DNA from: Clostridiales bacterium
GTDB lineage: Bacteria > Bacillota > Clostridia > Oscillospirales > Oscillospiraceae
DNA length: 14,349 nucleotides
Reading direction: 5' to 3'
Assembly: GCA_021205375.1 (NCBI GenBank)
Contig: JAJPXR010000210.1
Location: 1-14,349, forward strand
The notes under the pieces are model-generated. The model was given only the letters and a program-made list of their open reading frames with translations, did no database searches and had not been told where the DNA came from. Position numbers and translations under genes: made by a program. Every line of letters starts with the position of its first letter. Position 1 is the first letter of the stretch. Of the stretch, positions 1 to 6,944 are shown one piece after another.

Positions 1-22
1 CCCGCGAAAAGGAGGAACCCCT

Positions 23-1054
23 GTGATAGAACTCAGGAATCTGGTCAAGCGGTATGGCAGCCACCTGGCGGTGGACCACCTGAACCTGACCATCGAGGAA
101 GGGAAAATCTACGGTTTTCTCGGCCCAAATGGTGCTGGTAAATCCACCACCATGAACATGATGACCGGTTATCTCTCCCCCACCGAGGGCGAAATCATCA
201 TCAACGGCCACGACATCCTGGAGGAGCCGGAGGAGGCCAAAAAGTGCATCGGCTACCTGCCGGAGCAGCCGCCGGTGTATATGGACATGACGGTGACAGA
301 GTACCTGAACTTCTGCGCCGGGCTGAAAAACGTCCCCAAGGACCAGCAGGCCGCCCAAATCGAGAGCGTCATCCACATGTCCCGGCTGGACGGCGTGGAG
401 GGCCGCCTCATCCACAACTTGTCCAAGGGCTACCGCCAGCGGGTGGGCCTGGCCCAGGCCATTCTGGGGTTCCCGCCCATCATCATCCTGGACGAGCCGA
501 CCGTGGGTCTGGACCCCAAGCAAATCATTGAAATTCGTGATTTAATTCGCCAGCTCAGCAAAAAGCACACGGTCATCCTCTCCAGCCACATCCTCTCCGA
601 GGTGCAGGAGATCTGCGACCAGATCATCATCATCTCCCACGGCAAGCTCATCGCCAACGACAGCGCCGACCACCTGGAGACCCACCTGAAAGGCACCGCT
701 GTGCTGCGCCTGACCCTCCAGGCCGATGCCGAGGACACCGGGGACCTGCTGAACCTGGTCAGCGGCGTCACCGTTCAGGAGCTGACCGAAAACGAAGACG
801 GCACCACCACCGCCCTGGTGGAGATGGAGCCGGGCAGCGACCCCCGGGCTGACATCTTCTTCACCTTCGCCCGCGCCAAGAAAGCCATCCTGGAAATGAC
901 CGTCCAGACCGCCTCCCTGGAGGACGTGTTCCTGGAGCTGACCGAGGGCGACAGTACCGCCGCCAAGTCCGCTCCCGCGGTAAGCGAAGCACCGGCAGAG
1001 CCGGAACCCGGCTGGGAGCTGGAGGAAGAATCCGAAGAAGGAGGAACTGACTGA
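23..1054 (+). CDS. ABC transporter ATP-binding protein, GldA-like
   Basis: Cytoplasmic ATPase subunit of an ABC-2 type transporter; it should power the permease encoded next to it. Visible motifs are Walker A (GPNGAGKST, residues 34-42), Q-loop Gln82, signature LSKGYRQ (133-139, a common variant of LSGGQ), Walker B ILDEP (155-159) with D-loop GLDP, and an H-loop His in SSHIL near residue 191. The start is GTG, with AAAAGGAGG ending 7 nt before it. At 343 aa it is a little longer than usual for the family, because of an acidic Pro/Ala/Glu-rich tail over the last 30-35 residues. The stop codon TGA shares one base with the ATG of the permease, so translation is probably coupled. The GldA assignment rests on the ATPase - permease - GldG order; the substrate is unknown. 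The promoter must lie left of the window. Confidence 0.93.
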   Translation: MIELRNLVKRYGSHLAVDHLNLTIEEGKIYGFLGPNGAGKSTTMNMMTGYLSPTEGEIIINGHDILEEPEEAKKCIGYLPEQPPVYMDMTVTEYLNFCAGLKNVPKDQQAAQIESVIHMSRLDGVEGRLIHNLSKGYRQRVGLAQAILGFPPIIILDEPTVGLDPKQIIEIRDLIRQLSKKHTVILSSHILSEVQEICDQIIIISHGKLIANDSADHLETHLKGTAVLRLTLQADAEDTGDLLNLVSGVTVQELTENEDGTTTALVEMEPGSDPRADIFFTFARAKKAILEMTVQTASLEDVFLELTEGDSTAAKSAPAVSEAPAEPEPGWELEEESEEGGTD

Positions 1055-1932
1055 TGAAAGCGATTTACAAGCGGGAGCTGTCCTCCTACTTCAACAACAT
1101 GATCGCCCCGGTGTGCATCGCTTTTCTGATGGCGGTGGTGGGGCTGTACTTCATGGCCTACAACCTCTACAGCGGCGACCCCAGCTTTGCCGACGCACTG
1201 AGCGCCTCCCTGTTCATCTTCCTGGTGGTCATCCCTATCCTGACCATGCGCTCCATGGCGGAGGATCGGCGCTCCCGGACCGACCAGCTTCTGCTGACCT
1301 CCCCCATCAGCGTCACCAAAGTGGTGCTGGGCAAGTTCTTCGCCCTGCTGACGGTGTACGCCATCCCCTGCGTGCTGTTCTGCTTCTGCCCGGTCATCAT
1401 CAAGCTGGCCAGTGGCTCCAGCGGCCAGGTCTACTGGGCCACCGACTACGCCACCCTGCTGGCCTTCTTCCTGCTGGGCGGGCTGTACCTGGCCATTGGC
1501 CTGCTCATCTCCTCCACCACCGAGAGCCAGATCCTCTCCGCCGTGGGCACCTTCGCCGCGCTGTTCATCCTCTATATGTGGAACAGCATCGTGGACTTCC
1601 TGCCCACCAATGCCATCGGCAACCTGGCGGCCACCATCTTCATCCTGGCCCTGCTGTGCCTGCTGCTGGACAGCCTGACCTCCTCCCCGAAAATCACCGT
1701 GGGCGTGGGCGTTGTGGGCCTGGCGGCCATCGTCATCACCTATATCGCGGACAGCAGCCTGTACGAGAGCCTGCTGGTCAACGTGCTGGGCAAGTTCTCC
1801 GTGTCTGAGGTCATCTCCAGCTTCGCCAGCGACCAGGTCTTTGACGTGGCCGGTCTGCTGCTCTATGTGTCCCTGACCGCTCTTTGTCTCTTCCTGACCG
1901 TCCAGGTCATCCAGAGACGCCGCTGGAACTGA
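1054..1932 (+). CDS. ABC-2 type permease, GldF-like
   Basis: Integral membrane subunit expected to pair with the upstream ATPase. The 292-aa protein has about six to seven hydrophobic segments: roughly residues 15-37, 50-66, 92-115, 130-152, 160-178, 185-205 and 260-285. The cytoplasmic stretch after the second segment (RSMAEDRRSRTDQLLLTSPI) is typical of ABC-2/GldF-like permeases, which supports the call more than length does. An AAGGAGG site just before the upstream gene's stop codon serves the ATG at 1054. Its own stop is followed at once by the ribosome binding site of the next gene, so it is the second gene of a tight operon. In Flavobacterium, GldF works with GldA and GldG in gliding. 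A gliding role in a gut-type Firmicute is not implied, and the transported substrate cannot be read from the sequence. Confidence 0.9.
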   Translation: MKAIYKRELSSYFNNMIAPVCIAFLMAVVGLYFMAYNLYSGDPSFADALSASLFIFLVVIPILTMRSMAEDRRSRTDQLLLTSPISVTKVVLGKFFALLTVYAIPCVLFCFCPVIIKLASGSSGQVYWATDYATLLAFFLLGGLYLAIGLLISSTTESQILSAVGTFAALFILYMWNSIVDFLPTNAIGNLAATIFILALLCLLLDSLTSSPKITVGVGVVGLAAIVITYIADSSLYESLLVNVLGKFSVSEVISSFASDQVFDVAGLLLYVSLTALCLFLTVQVIQRRRWN

Positions 1933-1945
1933 GGAGGTGCGCACT

Positions 1946-3586
1946 ATGTCTCTTTTCTCCAAAAACGACAAGAATACTGATAAAAAGCCCGACAGAAAGG
2001 CCAAAAAGCAGGCCAAAGAGCTGCAAAAGCTGTCCGAAGGCGGCAAGAGCGAGGGCGGCAAGAGCATGAGCATCCGCAGTCGGAACGGCCTGTTCTCCAC
2101 CACCCTCATCGTGCTGGCGGTGGTCATCACCCTGATCTTCAACCTGGCGGTGGGGCAAATTCCCTCCGGTGTGATGGAGTTTGACCTGTCTATCACCAAG
2201 CTCTATAGCTTCTCCGACACCTCCAAAGACTACCTGGCCGAGCTGGACACCGACGTGCAGCTCATCGCCGTAGCCACCCAGGACGACACCGACACCCGCA
2301 TCGTCAAGTTCCTCCAGAAGTACGCGGCCCTCTCCGACCACGTCACCCTGGAGTGGATCGACCCCGTGGCCTATCCCTCCGCCCTGACCACCTATGACTG
2401 CGACAGCAACACCCTCATCGTCACCTGTGAGGAAACCGACCGGACCTATCAGGTGAGCTTCGACAGCATCCTGGTCCCTGACAGCTACTATTACTACTAC
2501 TACGGCACCACCTATTACACCTCCTTCGACGGCGAGGGCCAGGTGCTCTCCGCCATCGACTACGTGGTTTCCGAAAGCAGCTACACCGTCTACTGCACCG
2601 AGAACCACGGCGAGTCCGACGTGGGGACCAACCTCTCCGAGCTGCTGGACAAGAACCACTTCACCGCCAGCACCGTCAGCCTGCTCCAGACCGGCTCTGT
2701 GCCGGAGGACTGCGACCTGCTGATGATCTACGTCCCCACCAGCGACTTCTCCGAAGAGGAAATCAACATGATTTATGATTACCTCGACGCAGGCGGCAAG
2801 GTGGAGCTGATTTGGGGCAGCACCTCCTTTGAACACCCCAACCTGGACAGCCTGATGGCCACCTACGGCATGGAGCTGACCACCGGCTACGTGGGAGACA
2901 CCAGCCGTTACTATGCCGCCACCCAGAGCTATTTCACCTTCTTCCCGGAGCTGACCTCCAGCTCTGACGCGGCGGAGGGCATCTCCTCTGACGCGCTGGT
3001 GCTGGTCACCACCTCCTTCGGCCTGAACCTCATCGACCCGGCCAGGGACACCATCTCTGTGGACGACTTCCTGGGCACCACCAGCTCCGGCGGTGTCATG
3101 CTGGACGGCGAGGACACCGTCTCCGGCCAGTATTACCTGGGCGTCACCGCCACCGAGGAAATTGAGGTGGAGACTGAGGAAGAAGAAACCGACACCGACG
3201 ACGCTGACACCGATGAGGATGAAGCGGACACCAGCGCCGAGGCAGACGAGGACGCCGACACCTCCGCCGAGTCCGACGAGGACGAAGAAGAGGAAGAGGA
3301 CAACACCGTCACCGCTCAATTCACCGTGCTGACCTCCGAGAGCCTGGTCAACGACGACATCACCGACAGCTTTGGCGACTCCATTGTCAACCTGACCGTG
3401 GTGATGAACACCATCACCAGCGGCTTCGAGGATGTGTCCAACATCTCCATCGACGCCAAGAGCCTGGAGACCACCTACAACACCGTGACCAACGCCGGGC
3501 TGTGGAGCCTGCTGTTCCTGGTGGTGCTGCCCATCGCCGTGCTGATTTTCGGCTTTGTCCGGTGGTTCCGCCGCCGCAAGCTGTAA
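1946..3586 (+). CDS. GldG-like membrane-anchored ABC-system protein
   Basis: Auxiliary subunit resembling GldG and related ABC-type uncharacterised transport proteins. The ATG at 1946 was chosen over the in-frame GTG at 1937 because GAGGAGG occupies 1931-1937, spaced correctly for the ATG and overlapping the GTG. The 546-aa protein has a Lys-rich cytoplasmic start (1-45), one membrane segment (about 50-69) and a large extracytoplasmic region. That region begins with the family-like pattern FDLSITKLYSFSD, near residues 79-91. A second membrane segment (about 518-537) precedes a basic end (RWFRRRKL). A run of six tyrosines lies at 181-186. An almost purely Asp/Glu/Thr/Ser/Ala linker fills 405-452, just before the last folded part. 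Gene order and topology fit GldG; the biochemical role is unknown. Confidence 0.85.
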   Translation: MSLFSKNDKNTDKKPDRKAKKQAKELQKLSEGGKSEGGKSMSIRSRNGLFSTTLIVLAVVITLIFNLAVGQIPSGVMEFDLSITKLYSFSDTSKDYLAELDTDVQLIAVATQDDTDTRIVKFLQKYAALSDHVTLEWIDPVAYPSALTTYDCDSNTLIVTCEETDRTYQVSFDSILVPDSYYYYYYGTTYYTSFDGEGQVLSAIDYVVSESSYTVYCTENHGESDVGTNLSELLDKNHFTASTVSLLQTGSVPEDCDLLMIYVPTSDFSEEEINMIYDYLDAGGKVELIWGSTSFEHPNLDSLMATYGMELTTGYVGDTSRYYAATQSYFTFFPELTSSSDAAEGISSDALVLVTTSFGLNLIDPARDTISVDDFLGTTSSGGVMLDGEDTVSGQYYLGVTATEEIEVETEEEETDTDDADTDEDEADTSAEADEDADTSAESDEDEEEEEDNTVTAQFTVLTSESLVNDDITDSFGDSIVNLTVVMNTITSGFEDVSNISIDAKSLETTYNTVTNAGLWSLLFLVVLPIAVLIFGFVRWFRRRKL

Positions 3587-3599
3587 GCGAGGTACCCAA

Positions 3600-4742
3600 A
3601 TGAGCAAGAAAAAGCAAAAACAGTTGACCATCATGGTGGTCATCGTGGCGGCACTGGCGGCTATTCTGGTGGTGGCTATCCAGCTGAACAACTGGAACAC
3701 CGCCCGCCAGGAGGCGGCGGAGGACGCCGCCATCCCCCGTGTGCTGACCCTGGACGATGTCACCGGCGTCACCTTCGTCAACGGGGACTCCAGCCTGGAA
3801 TTTCTGCTGAACGACGACGACGAGTGGTATTGGGCCGACGACGAGGACTTCCTGCTGGACGACACCGCAGTGGCGACCGTGGCGGGGCTGGCGGAGGACT
3901 TCCAGGCCAACGCCTCCTTTGAAATCGTGGATGACCTGGACGCCTACGGTCTGGAGGACCCCGACCTGTCGGTCATCTACACCACCGAGGACGGGGATAC
4001 CTACACCCTCCTGGTGGGCGGCACCACCGGCGATTACTACTACGCCATGCTGGAGGACGGCGACACCATTTACACCATCGAGGACACTTTGGCCACCAAC
4101 CTGGGCTATGACCTCTACTATATGGCGGACCTGGCGGACTACCCCACCCTCAGCAGCGACATCATTCAGGACGTGACCCTGACCAGCGGCGACAGCGAGA
4201 TCACCTTTACCATTGGTGAGGTCGAGGTGGAAGTCTCGGATGATGAGGACGAGGACGCGGATTCCTCCGCCGAGAGCGATTCCTCTGCCGAGGGCGACGC
4301 CTCTTCCTCCTCCAGCGAACCGGAGACGGAAATCGAGTACCACTGGTTCTTGGATGGCGAGGACGTGACCGACCAGAGCCAAATCACCTCCCTCAACACC
4401 GAGGTGGACTCCATCTCCATGTACAGCCTGGCCGCCTTCAAACCCACCGATGAGGCGCTGGAGGTCTACGGCCTGACCGAGCCCACCATGACCCTCACTG
4501 TGCGCTACACTGATGAGGACGACGACGGCGACGAGATCACCGTCACCTCCGTCCTGACCGTGGGCGGCTATAACGAGGACGAGGACGCCTACTATTGCAC
4601 CCTGGACACCAACCCCAACGAGGTCTATCTCATCTCTTCCAGCAGTATCGAAACCTCTCTGGAGCTGGCCGCCAACGGCCTGACCTACGACAGCGAGGAC
4701 GCGGAGGACACCGACGCGGATACCTCTACCGACAGCGAATAA
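3600..4742 (+). CDS. DUF4340-like lipid-side or extracytoplasmic protein of the Gld-type ABC operon
   Basis: A 380-aa protein with a Lys-rich N terminus, one membrane segment (about residues 10-29) and an acidic extracytoplasmic region. Two similar blocks are visible, starting YGLEDP (116-121) and YGLTEP (290-295). Each is followed by beta-rich sequence with a conserved VGG and a tyrosine-rich strand. This pattern matches DUF4340 proteins, which commonly follow GldG-like genes. The ATG at 3600 is preferred over an upstream in-frame ATG at 3555, because the longer form would overlap the GldG-like gene by 32 nt; a modest GCGAGG site precedes 3600. An Asp/Glu/Ser linker (about 213-242) echoes the linker in the previous protein, and the C terminus is again acidic. 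It is the last gene before the terminator. No catalytic motif is seen; a structural or ligand-sensing role is only a guess. Confidence 0.82.
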   Translation: MSKKKQKQLTIMVVIVAALAAILVVAIQLNNWNTARQEAAEDAAIPRVLTLDDVTGVTFVNGDSSLEFLLNDDDEWYWADDEDFLLDDTAVATVAGLAEDFQANASFEIVDDLDAYGLEDPDLSVIYTTEDGDTYTLLVGGTTGDYYYAMLEDGDTIYTIEDTLATNLGYDLYYMADLADYPTLSSDIIQDVTLTSGDSEITFTIGEVEVEVSDDEDEDADSSAESDSSAEGDASSSSSEPETEIEYHWFLDGEDVTDQSQITSLNTEVDSISMYSLAAFKPTDEALEVYGLTEPTMTLTVRYTDEDDDGDEITVTSVLTVGGYNEDEDAYYCTLDTNPNEVYLISSSSIETSLELAANGLTYDSEDAEDTDADTSTDSE

Positions 4743-4768
4743 CTCACATTTTGATACCCTCCTAAACG

Positions 4769-4806
4769 AAAGCACCCAGACCGCTGTGTCTGGGTGCTTT
4801 TGTTTG
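4769..4806 (+). terminator. Intrinsic terminator of the Gld-type ABC operon
   Basis: A perfect 13-bp stem (4769-4781 with 4788-4800) has a 6-nt loop and is followed by TTGTTT. It lies 26 nt after the stop codon of the last operon gene. Because the upstream side is A-rich it may also work on the opposite strand. Confidence 0.9.
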
Positions 4807-4899
4807 AGCCTGTCAAAGACAGGCTCTCGACCAAAATCACGGATTTTGGTCGAAAATGCGGCCCCGGCAGCGCACGCGCAAGCGCGCACGTTTGGGGCC
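4806..4899. repeat. Cluster of adjacent perfect hairpins after the operon terminator
   Basis: Three inverted repeats follow each other. The first has 9-bp arms, GAGCCTGTC and GACAGGCTC, with loop AAA (4806-4826). The second has 12-bp arms at 4827-4838 and 4842-4853 with loop ACG. The third is a nested structure with outer arms GGCCCC/GGGGCC (4860-4865, 4894-4899) and inner arms CGCGC/GCGCG (4875-4886). No coding sequence is convincing here. Function is unknown; it could be extra termination, a 3' end structure or a mobile repeat. Confidence 0.6.
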
Positions 4900-4988
4900 T
4901 CCCTGTGTGCTTTTGCCGGTACATGCCCGGCTCACGGATTTCATTTTATTTTGCCGCAAGCGACAAAACTCCTGCGGAGGGCTTTTGT

Positions 4989-5060
4989 AACTGGCCACCC
5001 CTCTCGCCTCCCCTGAAAGGGGAGGAGGGCCGCCGCCTTTAGGCGGTGGCGGAGGGGTTT
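4989..5060 (-). repeat. Palindromic intergenic repeat, copy A
   Basis: Terminal inverted repeat ACCCCTC (4997-5003) / GAGGGGT (5052-5058) encloses two hairpins. The first pairs CCTCCCC (5007-5013) with GGGGAGG (5019-5025). The second pairs CCGCC (5033-5037) with GGCGG (5042-5046). It sits between the convergent ends of the ABC operon and the thiolase gene. Strand is given relative to copies B, D and E, which are called plus. Confidence 0.9.
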
Positions 5061-5075
5061 CACCCTCCCCACGCA

Positions 5076-5110
5076 AAAAGGGCGGCCCGCCGAAGCGGAC
5101 CGCCCAAAAT
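5076..5110 (-). terminator. Intrinsic terminator of the thiolase gene (UUCG tetraloop)
   Basis: On the minus strand an 11-bp GC-rich stem (5105-5095 with 5090-5080, one G-U pair) is closed by the very stable C-UUCG-G loop. A run of five T follows. It begins about 38 nt after the thiolase stop codon. Confidence 0.9.
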
Positions 5111-5143
5111 TATGCGTTGGTGATACGTTTTATTGCGTCAAAC

Positions 5144-6403
5144 TCAGCACTTCTCGAAGATAGTAGCCACGCCCTGGCCGCCGCCGATGCAGAGGGTCGC
5201 CAGGCCCTTCTTGGCCTCGGGACGCTTCTCCATCTCGTGGAGCAGGGTGACGATGATACGAGCGCCGGACGCGCCCACGGGATGACCCAGCGCCAGAGCG
5301 CCGCCGTTGACGTTGACCTTGCTCATGTCGAAGTGCAGCTCACGGGCCACAGCGATGGACTGAGCGGCGAAAGCCTCGTTGGCCTCCACCAGGTCGATGT
5401 CGTCGATGGTCAGGCCAGCCTTGGCCATGGCGTTGCGGGAGGCGGGGATGGGGCCGGTGCCCATGATCTTGGGATCGACGCCGCCCTGACCGTAGGAGAC
5501 CAGCTTAGCCATGGGCTTGAGGCCGTACTTCTCAACGGCTTCGCCGGAGGCCAGCACGATGGCGGCAGCGCCGTCGTTGATGCCGGAGGCGTTGCCGGCG
5601 GTGACGCGGCCCTGGCCCACGTTTTCGGGCATATCCTTCATCTCGGTGGAGTCGAAGGTCATCTCAACCTTGTCCAGCGCGCCGTCAGGGGTGGTGGGGA
5701 AGCAGGGCTTCAGCTTGCCCAGAGTCTCCACCGTGGTACCGGCACGGGGGAACTCGTCCACCTTGAAGTCCACCACCTGGCGCTTGACCTTGACGGGGAC
5801 GGGGACGATTTCATCGTCAAACCGACCGCTCTTCTGAGCGGCCTCGCACTTCTGCTGGGAGGAGGCGGCGAACTCGTCCAGATCCTGACGGGTGATGCCC
5901 CAGATGTCGCAGATGTTCTCAGCGGTGGAACCCATGTGGTAGTTGTTGAACGCGTCCCACAGGCCGTCGTTGACCATGGTATCGACCATCTTGTTGTCGA
6001 ACATACGGGCGCCCCAACGGGCAGAGGGCAGGGCGTAGGGAGCGCCGGACATGACCTCGGTGCCGCCAGCCACGATGATGTCGGCGTCGCCGGCTTTGAT
6101 GGCGCGGGCGCCCTCGATGACGGACTTCATGCCGGAGCCGCAGACCATACCCACGGTGTAGGAGGGGATGGACAGGGGCAGACCGGCCTTGACGCTGACC
6201 TGGCGGGCCACGTTCTGGCCCTGAGCGGCGGTGAGGATGCAGCCGAACATCAGCTCGTCCACGTTCTCCGCGGCGACACCGGCGCGGTTCAGGGCTTCCT
6301 TGACCACGATGGCGCCCAGCTCAGCGGGGGTCTTGTCCTTCAGGGAGCCGCCGAATTTGCCCAGAGCGGTACGGCAGCAGTTGACTACATAGACATCTTT
6401 CAT
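5144..6403 (-). CDS. thlA: Acetyl-CoA acetyltransferase (thiolase)
   Basis: Biosynthetic thiolase: condenses two acetyl-CoA to acetoacetyl-CoA and CoA, the first committed step towards butyryl-CoA in clostridia; cytosolic. Catalytic residues are present: acyl-accepting Cys88 in VCGSGMKS, the NEAFA motif (342-346), His374 in GHPVGASGAR, and Cys405 in CIGGGQG. The start is ATG with AGGAGG about 9 nt upstream. At 419 aa it is longer than the usual 391-393. The extra length is an insertion of roughly 26 residues (about 236-264) between the LKPCF stretch and the conserved VTAGNASGINDGA. The gene has its own promoter and terminator, so it is probably monocistronic. No other butyrate gene (crt, bcd, hbd) lies in the window. 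Confidence 0.96.
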   Translation of the reverse strand: MKDVYVVNCCRTALGKFGGSLKDKTPAELGAIVVKEALNRAGVAAENVDELMFGCILTAAQGQNVARQVSVKAGLPLSIPSYTVGMVCGSGMKSVIEGARAIKAGDADIIVAGGTEVMSGAPYALPSARWGARMFDNKMVDTMVNDGLWDAFNNYHMGSTAENICDIWGITRQDLDEFAASSQQKCEAAQKSGRFDDEIVPVPVKVKRQVVDFKVDEFPRAGTTVETLGKLKPCFPTTPDGALDKVEMTFDSTEMKDMPENVGQGRVTAGNASGINDGAAAIVLASGEAVEKYGLKPMAKLVSYGQGGVDPKIMGTGPIPASRNAMAKAGLTIDDIDLVEANEAFAAQSIAVARELHFDMSKVNVNGGALALGHPVGASGARIIVTLLHEMEKRPEAKKGLATLCIGGGQGVATIFEKC

Positions 6404-6468
6404 TGAAATTGGCCTCCTGAAAAGTAAAATAATGGGGGTTTATACAACAGAGCGGATGGTGAAATGAT

Positions 6469-6518
6469 TGTGTTTTTTTTAACAATGTTATTATACGGCT
6501 CTTTGCACCAAATGTCAA
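6469..6518 (-). promoter_or_regulatory. Thiolase promoter with overlapping candidate operator
   Basis: Minus strand: -35 TTGACA (6518-6513), a 17-nt spacer, -10 TATAAT (6495-6490). Both boxes match the sigma-A consensus exactly. The transcription start should fall near 6483, giving a leader of about 80 nt. Just downstream of the -10 is the dyad TAACA-A-TGTTA (6480-6490). It merges into a 17-bp imperfect inverted repeat with ends TTGTG and TTAACAA (6469-6485), reminiscent of the Rex operator but one base shorter in its centre. Confidence 0.9.
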
Positions 6519-6601
6519 CCGTTCCCCGCCCTTCCGCAGGTCAGTTTTCCACAAAAATTTACCCCCGTTTCCCGTCAAAACCACCAGAAGGCAGAGAGGG
6601 T

Positions 6602-6674
6602 AACCCCTCCGCCACCGCCTAAAGGCGGCGGCCCTCCTCCCCTTTCAGGGGAGGCAAGAGAGGTGGTCGGTTAC
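6602..6674 (+). repeat. Palindromic intergenic repeat, copy B
   Basis: Same architecture as copy A in the opposite orientation: AACCCCTCCGCCACC, the CCGCC-TAAA-GGCGG hairpin, the CCTCCCC-TTTCA-GGGGAGG hairpin, then GGTGGTCGGTTAC. It lies about 85 bp upstream of the thiolase -35 box. Together with copy C it occupies most of the 541-nt gap between the thiolase and ABC permease genes. Confidence 0.9.
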
Positions 6675-6774
6675 GAAAGGATGTTCGCAAAGAGAAAGGT
6701 TTTCTCTGTTGAGCTGATTCTGTTTCTAAATTGCTCACCTTTAAGAAAAAACGCAAACAAACGACAAGCACTAT

Positions 6775-6831
6775 CCCCCTCGCCGCCCCTGAAAGGGGAG
6801 GGGGACCATGCGAAGCATGGTGGAGGGGTTT
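6775..6831 (-). repeat. Palindromic intergenic repeat, variant copy C
   Basis: Shares the CCCCTGAAAGGGG hairpin and the terminal GGAGGGGTTT with the other copies. The second hairpin is replaced by an unrelated self-complementary sequence, ACCATGC-GAA-GCATGGT (about 6805-6821). The rest of the gap between copies B and C is AT-richer, with no gene or clear signal seen. Confidence 0.8.
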
Positions 6832-6882
6832 CCCCTGCAATTACAGCTAAGCCCGGTTCAAAGAAATACCCCAAACGACAAA

Positions 6883-6910
6883 CCCCCGCCGCCTGAAAAG
6901 GCGGCGGGGG
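6883..6910 (-). terminator. Probable terminator of the GntR-ABC operon
   Basis: Perfect 12-bp GC-rich stem (6883-6894 with 6899-6910) with a 4-nt loop, 34 nt after the permease stop codon. On the minus strand the downstream T-tract is short and interrupted (TTTGTCGTTT), so termination strength is uncertain. Confidence 0.7.
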
Positions 6911-6944
6911 AAAAATTGAAGTGAACGGTGTGTGATCTCAGTGC

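Noticed and set aside
775..2199. 474-aa minus-strand open frame
   Set aside because: Antisense shadow of the ATPase, permease and GldG-like genes, with a Gln/Gly/His-rich composition and no motif.
1907..3910. 667-aa minus-strand open frame opposite the GldG-like gene
   Set aside because: Its translation is low-complexity (Gly/Val/His/Gln-rich), it lacks a domain pattern and it lies antisense to a well-supported gene. Codon bias in GC-rich genes leaves the opposite strand open.
3414..4889. 491-aa minus-strand open frame
   Set aside because: Antisense to the DUF4340-like gene and running through the terminator hairpin; composition is that of a reversed acidic gene.
4786..5042. Small open frames in the gap after the ABC operon
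   Set aside because: They run through hairpins and repeat copy A; no ribosome binding site and no protein-like composition.
5117..6406. 429-aa plus-strand open frame
   Set aside because: Almost exactly opposite the thiolase gene, whose catalytic motifs are intact; the plus translation has no family features.
6663..6896. Small open frames between copies B and C
   Set aside because: They are built from repeat sequence in both directions and lack a credible start signal.
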